Below the pieces are notes generated by a model, which did no database searches, was not told the origin of the DNA, and worked only from the letters and a program-made list of their open reading frames with translations. From Dyella sp. GSA-30 (GTDB lineage: Bacteria; Pseudomonadota; Gammaproteobacteria; Xanthomonadales; Rhodanobacteraceae): a stretch of 64,000 nt of DNA. This document shows, piece by piece, positions 25,401 through 34,624 of this stretch. Numbering within the stretch: position 1 is the stretch's first letter; each line of letters starts with the position of its first letter. Location: positions 2,891,524 to 2,955,523 of the forward strand of contig NZ_AP027042.1 of the NCBI RefSeq assembly GCF_027924605.1, in the 5' to 3' direction. The position numbers and the translations under genes were made by a program.

Positions 25401-28400
25401 GTCAGGTACTGGCACGCTGACGCTGTCCAATGCGGCCAATGATTTCGTCGGCCCAGTCACGGTCAGCAATGGGCTGCTGTCAACCGGCATATTGGCCCTC
25501 GGCGGCCAGACGAGCGGCATCGGCGCGGGCAGCAACGCCCCTTCCAGCTTGATTCTGCAAACCGGAGGCGGGCTGGAATACACCGGCGCCACGATGACGA
25601 CCGATCGCGGTTTCACGCTCGCTGGGGGCACCGGTCATGTCGATGTCGACACTGCAGGCACCACGCTGACCGATAGTGGCACCGTGGTGGGTACAGGCAA
25701 TTTATCCAAGGATGGTGCAGGCACTCTCGTGCTTTCCGGCGCTAACACATACAGCGGCGGCACCACCGTTGCGGCAGGCGTCTTGCAGGCCGGTTCCAAT
25801 CAGGCTTTTGGCGTCGGTCCCATGACCGTCAATGCCGGTGCCACGCTGAACGTATCCACCTTTCAGCCCCAGGTAGCGGGGCTGAATGGCGCTGGCAACG
25901 TCGCGGTAGGCGCCGGCGGTCTACTGCAGATCAACGGCAACGGTACATTCTCGGGCAGCATCAGTGGCGTGGGTGGCGTGTCGGTCATCGCTGGCCACGC
26001 GCAGACCATGAACGGTTGTGGCAACAGCTATACCGGCCCAACCACGCTTGTGAACAGCACCATCACCACCGATTGCCTGGCGAACGGTGGCCAGCCCAGC
26101 GGCATCGGTGCGTCCAGCAGTTTGTCTTCCAATCTCATGATGTCCGGCTCGCTGATCTATACCGGTGCCAGCGTCAACATCGACCGCGGAATTCAGCTTA
26201 CTGGCATCGCCGGAATCAACGTCAGCAATGCCACCACCACGCTGGGAATCAGCGGAGCGATCGTGGGTTCCCAGCAGTTGCAGAAGACAGGATTGGGTAC
26301 GCTGGTCTTGAGCGGTACCAATGCGAATGCGAACAGTACTTACATTCGCGGCGGCACCCTGGTTGCTGGGACAACCAATGCCTTTGGCAGCGGTTACATG
26401 CTCCTGGACAACACCGCCGGCGTACAGTTGGACCTCAACGATTTCAATACCCAGGTCAGCTACCTTTCCGGCGGTGGTACCACGGGTGGCAACATTGACC
26501 TAGGCAACCTCAGCAGCACCACGCTCACCGTGACGAGCGGCAGCAATGCGGTGACCAGTGCCACCTACGCCGGCACCATTACCGGCAGTGGCAATCTGGT
26601 GAAAAGTGGCGCGGCCATCCAGTACTTGTCCGGTGCGGGCAGCACTTATACCGGCACCACTACCGTTAACGGCGGCACGCTCGAGATGAACGTACTTGCC
26701 GACGGAGGCGCTGCCAGTTCCATCGGCGCGTCAAGCAATACCGCTGGCAACCTCGTGCTCAACGGGGGCACGCTGCAATACGTGGGCGCAGGCAATACCA
26801 CCAATCGCCTGTTCACTCTTGGAGCGGCCGCCAGTGCGCTGAATGCTTCTGGCACGGGTGCGGTGCAGTTCACCAATACCGCGGCAATCGCGTTCAGCGG
26901 CGCCGCCAACTCGGCGCAGACGGTTACGCTCACCGGCACCAGTGCCGACAATAACAGTCTGGCCTTGCAGATCACCGACAATGGCACGGGCAAAACGTCG
27001 CTCAGCAAGACCGGCACCGGCACATGGATCCTGCGCAACGCGGCCAGCACATATACCGGCGTCACTACCATCACCGGCGGTGTGCTTGGCGTGGATCATC
27101 TCAACAATGGCGGCCAGGCAAGCAGTATCGGCTCCTCGTCGAATGCCGCTGCCAATCTGGTGATCGGCAGCGGCGCGACGTTGCGCTACACCGGCACCGG
27201 CGACACGACCGACCGTCTGTTTACGTTGTCGACGGGGAGCAGCGTGATCGAATCGTCCGGTACGGGCGCGATCGTTTTCAGCAATACCGGTTCGGCAGCC
27301 TATGCCGGCAACGGCAATCGTACGCTCGGCCTCGGTGGCACCAATACCGGCAACAACACGATGGGTGGCACGATCATCGACGGTTCGGGTGGCATTACCA
27401 CGTTGGCCAAGAACGATGCGGGCACCTGGTTGCTGACCGGTACCAATACCTACAGCGGCAACACCGTGGTTAATAACGGTCTGCTGCAGTTGGGTAACGG
27501 CGGCACCACCGGCTCGATTGCCAGCGCGACCATCATCGTCGACACGGCCGGCACGCTGGGCTTCGATCGCTCCGACACGATGACGCTGGCCGGCACCATT
27601 TCCGGCGCCGGCGACGTGGTGCAGTCCGGTACCGGTACGACGGTGCTGACTTCTACCGAAACCTATACCGGAGGCACGACGATCAGCGCGGGTACGCTGC
27701 AGCTGGGCAATGGCGGTGCGAACGGCTCCATCGTGGGTAACGTGGTCGACAACGGCACGTTGGCGGTCGATCGTTCGGACGTCTATACGTTTGCCGGCTC
27801 GATTTCGGGTAACGGCGGCGTGACACAGAGCGGTAGCGGCACGACGGTGTTGACGGCGGCCAACAGCTACAAGGGCTCGTCGACAGTGCAGTCCGGCATG
27901 CTGCTGATCGACGGCGATCAATCGGCCGCGACCGGCGCCACCGTGGCACAGATCGGCGGCACGCTGGGCGGCAAGGGTACGATCGGCGGCGATGTGGCGA
28001 TTGCCGATGGCGGCACGCTGAGTCCCGGCGATACGGGAGCCGCCGGTACGCTGACCATCAACGGTAGCTTGGCGCTGAGCGGCGGTTCGGCGATGAACTA
28101 CCAGTTCGGCCAGGCCAACGTGGTCGGCGGCACGCTCAACGATCTGACCGTGGTGCATGGCAACCTTACGCTGGATGGCACGCTCAATGTATCGGCCACG
28201 CCGGGCGGCAGTTTTGGCCCCGGTCTGTATCGCATCATCAGTTACGACGGATCGCTCAATGACGAGGGCCTGACGCTCGGCAGCACGCCGGCCGGCAGCT
28301 TCCAGGTGCAGACGTCGGTGGCCAATCAGGTCAACCTGCTCAACAGCAATGGCCTGTCGCTCAACTTCTGGGATGGCCCCAACGGCCACGCGAACAACAC

Positions 28401-31400
28401 CGTCGATGGCGGCACCGGTGTCTGGCAGAGCGCTGCGGGCAATGACAACTGGACCGACCAGACGGGACAGTTCAATGCGCCCTATGCCAATGGCCAGTTT
28501 GGCATCTTCATGGGTACGGCCGGTACGGTGACGGTCGATGGCAGCCTGGGTGCGGTGACTAGTTCGGGCATGCAGTTTGCGGTGAGCGGTTACAACGTCA
28601 TCGGCGATGCCATCACGCTCAACAGCGGAACGGCGATCATCCGCGTGGGCGACGGTACTGCGGCGGGTGCGAACATGACGGCGGTCATCGGCTCGGCGCT
28701 GATCGGCACGGGTGGATTGGAGAAAGACGATCTCGGTACGCTGGTGCTCGAGGGCACCAATACCTATACCGGTGGTACCGCGATCAATGGCGGTGTGCTG
28801 CAGGTATCGCGCAATTCCAGTCTTGGTTTTGCCGCGGGCACGCTCAGCTTCGATGGCGGCACGCTGCGCAATACCGGGGCATTCCTTATCGCGCGCGACA
28901 TCACGATCAATCAAGGCGGTGCGACGTTCGATACCCAGGATGACCTGAATCTCACACACGCCATTGTGGGCGCCGGTGCGCTTACCAAGATTGGCTCCAG
29001 TACGTTGACCTTGGGTGGCGCCAATACGTACGCCGGCGGCACGGCCATCGATGGCGGTACGGTTTCGGTATCCAGCGATGCCAACCTCGGTGATGCCTCC
29101 GGTGCGCTATCGCTCGATGGCGGCACCCTGCTGAACACCGCGGCGTTCACGTCCGCACGCAATGTGACACTGGGCAACGGAGGCGGCACGTTCAATACGC
29201 AGGGCGACTTGACGCTGTCCAGCGCGATCGGCGGTACGGGCGCATTGACCAAGAATGGCGGCAGCGCGCTGGTTCTTGCCGCCAACAACACTTACACCGG
29301 TGGCACGACGATCTCGGGCGGCGTCTTGCAGCTAGGCAACGGTGGCACGGCCGGTTCGGTGATCGGCAATATCGTCGACAACGGTACGTTGGTTTTCGAT
29401 CGGAGCGATACGTCAGCGTTTGCAGGGGCGATTTCCGGTAGCGGCTCATTGGAGCAACAGGGCAGCGGTACCACGGTGCTGTCGGGCGCCAATACGTATA
29501 CCGGTCCGACGGCCGTTCGTGCCGGTAGCCTGATCGTCAATGGCGACCAGACGGCGGCAACGGGCGCGACATCGGTTGATGCCGGCGGCACGCTGGGTGG
29601 CATGGGCGTTATCGGTGGTGACGTCAATCTAGCCGATGGCGCCACGCTCAGTCCCGGCAATGTCGGCACGGCTCCGGGTACGCTGTCCATCAAGGGCAGC
29701 CTCGCCATGAGCGGCGCGTCTAACCTCAACGTCGACTTCGGTCAGGCCAATGTCGTGGGCGGTCCGCTCAATGACCTGGTGCAGGTGGGCGGCGATCTCA
29801 CGCTCGACGGCAACCTCAACGTGTCAGTGTCCTCGGGCGGTTCGTTCGATCCGGGTATCTATCGGATCATGAGCTACGGCGGCACGTTGACCGATAACGG
29901 CCTGAGCATCGGTTCGGTGCCTTCGCCGGACTATTTCCTGCAAACTTCAATCGCGCAGCAGGTGAATCTGGTCAATACCAACGGCCTGAGCGTTAATTTC
30001 TGGGATGGCAACGGTGCGCGCGGCGACGGTCAAGTGCAGGGTGGCGACGGCGTTTGGCAGAACACCGCAGGTAACGACAACTGGACGAACCTCAATGGTT
30101 CGATCAACGCCTCGTACCAGGACAGCACCTTTGCAATCTTCGCTGGCGCGGCCGGCACGGTGACGGTCGATACCAGTTTGGGTGCGATCAACACCTCGGG
30201 TATGCAGTTTGCGACCGACGGCTACCGCGTGGAAGGCGACCCGATTGCGTTGGTAGGTACCGGCGGTAACGCGCCGGTGATTCGCGTAGGCGATGGCACG
30301 ACGCTCGGCGCGAGCATGACGGCAACGATCGCCTCCGAGCTGCAGGGAACCGATGGTCTGACGAAGACGGACCTGGGCACCCTGGTGCTGGCCGGTGACA
30401 ACACCTACACCGGCAATACGACCATCAGCGGCGGCACGTTGCAGTTGGGCGAGGGTGGTACGACCGGCTCGATACTCGGCGATGTCGCCGACAACGGTAC
30501 GCTGGCCTTCAATCGTTCGGACGTCCATGCGTTCGACGGCCAGATCTCCGGCACGGGCGGTTTGACGCAGGTTGGCAGCGGTACGACGGTGCTGACCGGA
30601 GTTAACACCTATACCGGTGCAACCACGGTGCAGGGCGGCACGTTGTTGATCAATGGCGATCAGACGGCCGCTACCGGCGCGACGACGGTGCAGAGCGGCG
30701 GCACGATTGGCGGCACGGGCATCATCGGCGGCGACGTGACGATTGCCGATGGGGGCACGCTGAGCCCGGGTGCAGCAGCGGGAGCGGCCGGTACGCTCAC
30801 CATCAATGGCAACCTGGCGCTTGGAGCGAACTCGACGCTCAACTACGAGCTCGGTCAGGCCGGCACGCCGGGCGGTGCATCGAACGACCTCACCGTGGTG
30901 CATGGCAATCTCACCCTGGACGGCACGCTCAATGTGGCGACTACGGCAGGTGGCAGCTTCGGTGCCGGTGTGTACCGAATCTTCAGCTATGACGGCACGC
31001 TGACCGACAACGGGCTTTCGCTGGGCACGCTGCCCGGCACGGATGTGTTCGTGCAGACTTCGTTGGCCAATCAGGTCAATCTGGTGAGCACGCAAGGACT
31101 GACGCTCAGCTTCTGGGATGGCCCAGGTCACGCCAACGATGGCGCGATCAATGGTGGCGACGGCACATGGCGACTGGCGGACAACGACTCCTGGACCGAG
31201 GCAACCGGCACCATCAATGCGCCGTATTCCAACGGATCGTTTGCCGTCTTCGGCGGTACCGCGGGTACGGTGACGGTGGATGACGCCAACGGGCAGGTGA
31301 GCGCATCGGGCATGCAGTTCCAGACCGATGGCTATCACCTCACAGGCGGCTCCATCGAACTGACGGGCAGCGCCGCTACCATTCGTGTGGGCGACGGCAC

Positions 31401-33300
31401 TGCTGCTGGAACCGGCATGACTGCCACCATCGACTCTGCACTGACTGGCAGCGCCATGTTGGTGAAGGACGACCTGGGTACTCTCGTACTCACCGGCGCC
31501 AACACATACAGCGGCGGCACCGATGTCCACGCCGGTACGCTGCAGGTGGCAAACGACGGCAACCTCGGTCTGGCATCGGGCAGTCTCTCGATCGACGATG
31601 CAACGCTGCACACTACTGGCAGCTTTGCGACGAGCCGCACGATAGGACTGGGTGGCGCGGCCACCATCGACACCGATGACGGCACCACGCTCACGTTCAA
31701 TAGCGGCATCGGTGGCATCGGCAGCCTCACCAAGACTGGCGCCGGTACGCTGGTATTGGGTGGCGCGTCGAGTTACAGCGGTGCCACCACGGTAAGCGCA
31801 GGTAGCTTGAGTGCGGCGGTGGATGGCGCGTTCAATGCATCGTCTGCATTTACGGTGCAACAGGCCGGCACGCTGGACCTGGGCGGCCATGCACAGACGG
31901 TGGCTTCGCTTACCCATGCGGGTACGGTGAATTTCGGCACCGCGCCTGGCACCACCTTGACGGTGAAGGGCGACTACGTCGGGCAGGGCGGTACGTTGAA
32001 TTTCAACACTGCGCTTGGCGACGACAGCTCGGCCACGGATCAGTTGGTAGTTGCCGGCAGCACCTCGGGCAACACCACGGTGCACGTGAACAACGTCGGT
32101 GGTGCAGGTGCACAGACCACGCAAGGCATCAAGCTGATCGATGTGCAGGGCGCGTCCAACGGCAGCTTTGCATTGCAGGGCGACTACGTGTTCCAGGGCG
32201 ACCAGGCGGTGGTTGCAGGCGCCTATGCGTATCGTCTCTACAAGGGTACGGATGCGAACCCGAGCGATGGCGACTGGTATCTACGTTCGGCCTTGCTCGA
32301 CGGTTCGGGCACCACAACCACGCCGCCGCTGTATCAGCCCGGTGTGCCGTTGTACGAGGCCTATGCCGGCATCCTGCAGCAGATCAATGCACCGGAGAGC
32401 CTGTTCCAGCGCACCGGCAACCGCGTCTGGGCAGGTGACGAAGTCGCGGACAATATGAGTCCCGGCGAAGGCCTGTGGATGCGCGTGGAAAGTGGCGACC
32501 AGACGATCAAGCCGGACATCACCACCAGCGGTACGAACTACGACATCTCGGCCTGGAAGTCCGAGGCGGGTATCGACGCCACGGTGAGCGAAGGCGAAAG
32601 CGGCAAGCTGGTTGCCGGCGGCACGCTGCAATACGGTCGCTATCAGTCGAATGCGAGTTCCATCTACGGGCAAGGCCGGCTCAAGACCAATGCCTATGGC
32701 GTAGGCGGCTCGCTCACGTGGTATGGCGAGAACAACTTCTATGTCGACGGCCAGGTTCGCTGGACGAGCTTCGATACCGACCTGCGTTCAACCACGCTCG
32801 CGCAGCTGCTGAAGGACGACAACAAGGGCAGCGGCTACGTCGCGGGTGTGGAAGTGGGGCAGCGGTTGCGCCTGGGCGATCAATGGTCGCTCGTGCCGCA
32901 GGCGCAGGTGAGCTATGGCAATGCCGAGTTCGACAACTTCACCGATGCCTTCGGCGCACAGGTGTCGCAGAAGCAGAGCGGCACGACGACCGGGCGCCTC
33001 GGCGTGACGATCGATTATCGCCAAGCCCACCAGGGCTCGTACGGCTCAGTCGCGACGCACTTGTACGCCATTGCCAACTTGTACCGGACTCTCGGCGATG
33101 GTTCGCGCGTGGCCGTGGCCGGCACCGACTTCACCACCCGCAACGAGCGGCTTTGGGGCGGCTTTGGTCTGGGCGGCTCGCTGGATTGGGCCGACGGTCG
33201 TTACTCCGTGTATGGCGAAGTGCAGGCGCAGACGGGGCTGGATAACTTCGGCGACAGCCATGCGTTGAATGGCACGCTCGGGTTCCGCATGCGCTGGTAA
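22435..33300 (+). CDS. Giant type Va autotransporter with PATR repeats (3621 aa)
   Basis: This is a self-exported surface protein. It has an extended signal peptide region (MNRVFRIVWSTALNTWVVASELTG, residues 1-24) and a second hydrophobic signal segment (MLAALAALYAPATLA, ending near residue 69). The passenger is built from ~20 autotransporter-associated beta-strand (PATR) units of the pattern L-x-K-x-G-x-G-T-L-x-L-x-G-x-N-T-Y-x-G-x-T-x-I-x-x-G-x-L. A linker (EAYAGILQQINAPESLFQRTGNRVW) leads into a ~270-residue beta-barrel from about residue 3350, ending FRMRW with the aromatic terminal residue required for barrel assembly. ATG 22435 is preceded by AGGGGAA at 22423-22429. No protease triad or other catalytic motif was seen in the passenger, which suggests an adhesin or aggregation factor. 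Internal repeats are described separately. Confidence 0.95.
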   Translation: MNRVFRIVWSTALNTWVVASELTGRHGKGRGRSSAGGTDDRSSSRLAPLTLRLGMLAALAALYAPATLATDRYWDVNGGSAGSGGTGTWDTLSAYWNAANDGVAGPFTAWNNAALDNAIFAGTAGTVTLSTPITVNALTFSVNGYILNGSTLTLAGTTPSISGNATINSVIAGNAGLTKNAGGILQLGGTNTFSGGVNVNLGQLTVASDAALGNASNGVALATGTTLTATAPLASSRVVTLGGTNAFIAGTGVGYARFTGAGVLDASSGVTMRNAANDYTGQTVFYSGGTYGFTSIGNLGQASSLGAPTTAANGIVVVNAGGGLGGTLNYGGTGDTSNRGFTFGNTSSGGTALVNIGTGTLILNGDILLSGANTTGQNFSANTADMELLGVISAPTSSRPVTYTGTAGHAITLGGANTYGGPNFITTITVYAPVLADGGTASSLGTGTAGNIVLQNGTLRYTGGVTSTNRIYSLVGASTIANDGTGGLSLTGAGVFTTGATITLGGSYTGTNNYAGAISGTGNVVMNGSGNWVLGGANTYVGTTTVQSGTLTAGSANAFGASKGLVVNGGTLDINDQSIIVPTLAGTGGSVDLGNGSLTVNATSGSTSYAGSIGGTGSFTKLGASTQTLTGANTYTGATTIGGGTLALDFSVAGAPASNIISGSSTLNLSGGTLSIKGGTAANTQAFNGLNVTAGNNRISATAGAGGMGVSLGAINRSGGLVDFGFNTGTTMTTTHADGALGGWATVNGTDYAQVTGGVITAFTNYANKDDASQWVGGDIVSDQGGNPNTPYFGTVNGSVALGGLKYAAAAGSIVNVSAGNTLSVDGSIIVAPSTSTASQTIQGGSVTGGAGGSPLGVLQNSSGTFNISSTVVDNGGATSFIVGGQGTGAVALLGANTYSGSTTVSGAVLAFNSVANGGAASAIGASSNDSSNLIIENGTLHYTGATASTDRGFTLVNGGPSRTIQVDGTTNLTFSGVVTSPDDAGFTKSGTGTLTLSNAANDFVGPVTVSNGLLSTGILALGGQTSGIGAGSNAPSSLILQTGGGLEYTGATMTTDRGFTLAGGTGHVDVDTAGTTLTDSGTVVGTGNLSKDGAGTLVLSGANTYSGGTTVAAGVLQAGSNQAFGVGPMTVNAGATLNVSTFQPQVAGLNGAGNVAVGAGGLLQINGNGTFSGSISGVGGVSVIAGHAQTMNGCGNSYTGPTTLVNSTITTDCLANGGQPSGIGASSSLSSNLMMSGSLIYTGASVNIDRGIQLTGIAGINVSNATTTLGISGAIVGSQQLQKTGLGTLVLSGTNANANSTYIRGGTLVAGTTNAFGSGYMLLDNTAGVQLDLNDFNTQVSYLSGGGTTGGNIDLGNLSSTTLTVTSGSNAVTSATYAGTITGSGNLVKSGAAIQYLSGAGSTYTGTTTVNGGTLEMNVLADGGAASSIGASSNTAGNLVLNGGTLQYVGAGNTTNRLFTLGAAASALNASGTGAVQFTNTAAIAFSGAANSAQTVTLTGTSADNNSLALQITDNGTGKTSLSKTGTGTWILRNAASTYTGVTTITGGVLGVDHLNNGGQASSIGSSSNAAANLVIGSGATLRYTGTGDTTDRLFTLSTGSSVIESSGTGAIVFSNTGSAAYAGNGNRTLGLGGTNTGNNTMGGTIIDGSGGITTLAKNDAGTWLLTGTNTYSGNTVVNNGLLQLGNGGTTGSIASATIIVDTAGTLGFDRSDTMTLAGTISGAGDVVQSGTGTTVLTSTETYTGGTTISAGTLQLGNGGANGSIVGNVVDNGTLAVDRSDVYTFAGSISGNGGVTQSGSGTTVLTAANSYKGSSTVQSGMLLIDGDQSAATGATVAQIGGTLGGKGTIGGDVAIADGGTLSPGDTGAAGTLTINGSLALSGGSAMNYQFGQANVVGGTLNDLTVVHGNLTLDGTLNVSATPGGSFGPGLYRIISYDGSLNDEGLTLGSTPAGSFQVQTSVANQVNLLNSNGLSLNFWDGPNGHANNTVDGGTGVWQSAAGNDNWTDQTGQFNAPYANGQFGIFMGTAGTVTVDGSLGAVTSSGMQFAVSGYNVIGDAITLNSGTAIIRVGDGTAAGANMTAVIGSALIGTGGLEKDDLGTLVLEGTNTYTGGTAINGGVLQVSRNSSLGFAAGTLSFDGGTLRNTGAFLIARDITINQGGATFDTQDDLNLTHAIVGAGALTKIGSSTLTLGGANTYAGGTAIDGGTVSVSSDANLGDASGALSLDGGTLLNTAAFTSARNVTLGNGGGTFNTQGDLTLSSAIGGTGALTKNGGSALVLAANNTYTGGTTISGGVLQLGNGGTAGSVIGNIVDNGTLVFDRSDTSAFAGAISGSGSLEQQGSGTTVLSGANTYTGPTAVRAGSLIVNGDQTAATGATSVDAGGTLGGMGVIGGDVNLADGATLSPGNVGTAPGTLSIKGSLAMSGASNLNVDFGQANVVGGPLNDLVQVGGDLTLDGNLNVSVSSGGSFDPGIYRIMSYGGTLTDNGLSIGSVPSPDYFLQTSIAQQVNLVNTNGLSVNFWDGNGARGDGQVQGGDGVWQNTAGNDNWTNLNGSINASYQDSTFAIFAGAAGTVTVDTSLGAINTSGMQFATDGYRVEGDPIALVGTGGNAPVIRVGDGTTLGASMTATIASELQGTDGLTKTDLGTLVLAGDNTYTGNTTISGGTLQLGEGGTTGSILGDVADNGTLAFNRSDVHAFDGQISGTGGLTQVGSGTTVLTGVNTYTGATTVQGGTLLINGDQTAATGATTVQSGGTIGGTGIIGGDVTIADGGTLSPGAAAGAAGTLTINGNLALGANSTLNYELGQAGTPGGASNDLTVVHGNLTLDGTLNVATTAGGSFGAGVYRIFSYDGTLTDNGLSLGTLPGTDVFVQTSLANQVNLVSTQGLTLSFWDGPGHANDGAINGGDGTWRLADNDSWTEATGTINAPYSNGSFAVFGGTAGTVTVDDANGQVSASGMQFQTDGYHLTGGSIELTGSAATIRVGDGTAAGTGMTATIDSALTGSAMLVKDDLGTLVLTGANTYSGGTDVHAGTLQVANDGNLGLASGSLSIDDATLHTTGSFATSRTIGLGGAATIDTDDGTTLTFNSGIGGIGSLTKTGAGTLVLGGASSYSGATTVSAGSLSAAVDGAFNASSAFTVQQAGTLDLGGHAQTVASLTHAGTVNFGTAPGTTLTVKGDYVGQGGTLNFNTALGDDSSATDQLVVAGSTSGNTTVHVNNVGGAGAQTTQGIKLIDVQGASNGSFALQGDYVFQGDQAVVAGAYAYRLYKGTDANPSDGDWYLRSALLDGSGTTTTPPLYQPGVPLYEAYAGILQQINAPESLFQRTGNRVWAGDEVADNMSPGEGLWMRVESGDQTIKPDITTSGTNYDISAWKSEAGIDATVSEGESGKLVAGGTLQYGRYQSNASSIYGQGRLKTNAYGVGGSLTWYGENNFYVDGQVRWTSFDTDLRSTTLAQLLKDDNKGSGYVAGVEVGQRLRLGDQWSLVPQAQVSYGNAEFDNFTDAFGAQVSQKQSGTTTGRLGVTIDYRQAHQGSYGSVATHLYAIANLYRTLGDGSRVAVAGTDFTTRNERLWGGFGLGGSLDWADGRYSVYGEVQAQTGLDNFGDSHALNGTLGFRMRW
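27661..31545 (+). repeat. Triplicated ~1.1-kb coding cassette inside the autotransporter
   Basis: Three copies begin at about 27661, 29290 and 30403 and run ~1140 bases each; copy 2 shares its last PATR unit with copy 3. Each encodes PATR unit, GTLGGxGxIGGDV, ADG-TLSPG, GNLTLDGTLNV, a linker ending NG-L-FWDG about 235 codons in, then GTAGTVTVD..GMQF and IRVGDGT. Copies 1 and 2 are separated by an additional ~500 bases that hold two copies of an ~84-residue module (SLG..LS-DGGTL-NT..FNTQ-D). A third copy of that module follows copy 3. Confidence 0.85.
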
Positions 33301-33324
33301 TGCAAGCGGTGGGAGCTGCGTATC

Positions 33325-33375
33325 GGCAGGTTGCGTCTGGCGGAGATCCGAATGGGCCGCCAGACGCAATCTGCC
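33325..33375 (+). terminator. Long hairpin after the autotransporter gene
   Basis: This is a 19-base inverted repeat with one mismatch (33325-33343 and 33357-33375) around a 13-base loop, starting 25 bases after the autotransporter stop codon. There is no T-run, so it may act as a transcript end-protector or a Rho-assisted terminator. Confidence 0.5.
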
Positions 33376-33469
33376 AGGGTAGCGATGTTGCCCGCAGATG
33401 AGGCCTTTATTCGCAACCGGGATATATTCCGTCTCACATGGCATGCCAGCCATGACGTGGGAATACATC

Positions 33470-34558
33470 ATGATGAAAGGGATCGCGCTGGCCCTGGGGC
33501 TGGCATTCGTTGTGTGCGGATCATTTTCGATGTCCGCCGATGCGCCTGCACACAGTGCGGCACGCAACGAAAGCCTTTCGCCCTCGTGCAGGGGCAAGCC
33601 GGCCAAGGTCGACGATGCTGGCTTTGTCGTCATCGGCGGCATCGAGCAGTGGGTGACGGCCAAGGGAGATAGCTGCGCCAACCCGGTTCTTCTCTTCATC
33701 AGCGGCGGCCCCGGCAATCCCCTCAGCGGCATTTCCGATAGCGTCTACGGCGCTGGCCAGCGTGACTTCATCGTCGTTCAGTGGGATCAGCGCGGATCGG
33801 GCATGACCTATGGCCGCAGTCCGCCGGCGCCAGATGAAAAACTGACCATCGAGCGGATGGCGCAAGACGGCAACGAACTGGCTGCCTACCTTGCCAAGCG
33901 ATACGGAAAGCGCAAGGTCATCTTGTGGGGCAGCTCCTGGGGCTCGATCCTTGCCGTGCACATGGTCAAGGCGCATCCGGAACTGTTTTACGCGTACGTG
34001 GGTACGTCCCAGGTAGTCAATTCGGTAGCGACCCAGGCGGCGAGCTATAAAAAGCTCATGGCGCTAGCTACAAAAGAAAACGACAAAGATTCGCTCGCCG
34101 TGCTCAACCAGGTCGGATCGCCGCCGTGGACCGATCCACGCAGTTTCGGGAAAGTGCGCCGGATCATTCGAAAATACGAAGCAAAGGTCACCTTGCCGCC
34201 GCCTGATAGTTGGCATCGAGCACCGGCCTACACGACCGCCAAGGCCGAAGAAGACTACGCTGCCGGCGAAGATTATTCCTTCTTGAATTTCGTCGGGATG
34301 CACGGCGACGGCATGCTGTCACACGTCGACCTACCGAAGCTGGGCACGGATTTCGCTATTCCGATGTTCTTTGTCGAAGGCGCACACGATCTGCTGGCAC
34401 CGCCGGAGATGGCTGGTCAGTATTACGAGAGCATCAAAGCGCCAGAGAAAGGCTGGGTGCTGCTGGAGCATTCCGGGCATGACCCGAACCAGGAAGTGGT
34501 GGATGCCGAGTACAAGGTGCTTCGCGAGCGAGTTTTGCCGCTGACTCAAGGTAAATAG
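33470..34558 (+). CDS. Secreted alpha/beta hydrolase, proline-iminopeptidase-like (S33)
   Basis: This is a ~362-residue hydrolase with an N-terminal signal peptide (MKGIALALGLAFVVCGSFSMSADA). It carries S33 landmarks: LLFISGGPGNPLSG (the HGGPG-like oxyanion loop with Ser in place of His), VVQWDQRGSGMTYG, the nucleophile elbow GSSWGS with S156, an acid in FVEGAHDLLAP, and the catalytic His in EHSGHDP. This pattern is typical of prolyl aminopeptidase-like enzymes, but lipase or lactonase activity cannot be excluded. The start is one of the adjacent ATGs at 33470 or 33473. The frame open further upstream has no signal-peptide logic. It appears monocistronic; the copper regulator promoter starts 27 bases after its stop codon. 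Confidence 0.84.
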   Translation: MMKGIALALGLAFVVCGSFSMSADAPAHSAARNESLSPSCRGKPAKVDDAGFVVIGGIEQWVTAKGDSCANPVLLFISGGPGNPLSGISDSVYGAGQRDFIVVQWDQRGSGMTYGRSPPAPDEKLTIERMAQDGNELAAYLAKRYGKRKVILWGSSWGSILAVHMVKAHPELFYAYVGTSQVVNSVATQAASYKKLMALATKENDKDSLAVLNQVGSPPWTDPRSFGKVRRIIRKYEAKVTLPPPDSWHRAPAYTTAKAEEDYAAGEDYSFLNFVGMHGDGMLSHVDLPKLGTDFAIPMFFVEGAHDLLAPPEMAGQYYESIKAPEKGWVLLEHSGHDPNQEVVDAEYKVLRERVLPLTQGK

Positions 34559-34585
34559 CGCGGGCGTTCTCGAATGGGGAAGGGG

Positions 34586-34617
34586 TTGACTCTGGACCTT
34601 GATCAATGGTCTAGACT
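34586..34617 (+). promoter_or_regulatory. MerR-type promoter/operator of the copper module
   Basis: The -35 TTGACT (34586-34591) and -10 TAGACT (34612-34617) are 20 bases apart, the over-long spacer that MerR-family activators correct. Between and across them is the dyad CTGGACC-N9-GGTCTAG (one mismatch), resembling CueR/HmrR operators. The regulator start codon (34625) is only eight bases past the -10. Confidence 0.85.
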
Positions 34618-34624
34618 TGGCTCC

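Noticed and set aside
26731-28959. 742-codon minus-strand frame inside the autotransporter (also 29947-32124)
   Set aside because: It is antisense to the repeat-rich passenger and reflects the repeated codon pattern, not a gene.
22630-32000. Repetitive DNA that could be mistaken for a CRISPR array
   Set aside because: The repeats are coding, irregular in length and in one frame. No constant ~30-base repeat with unique spacers is present.
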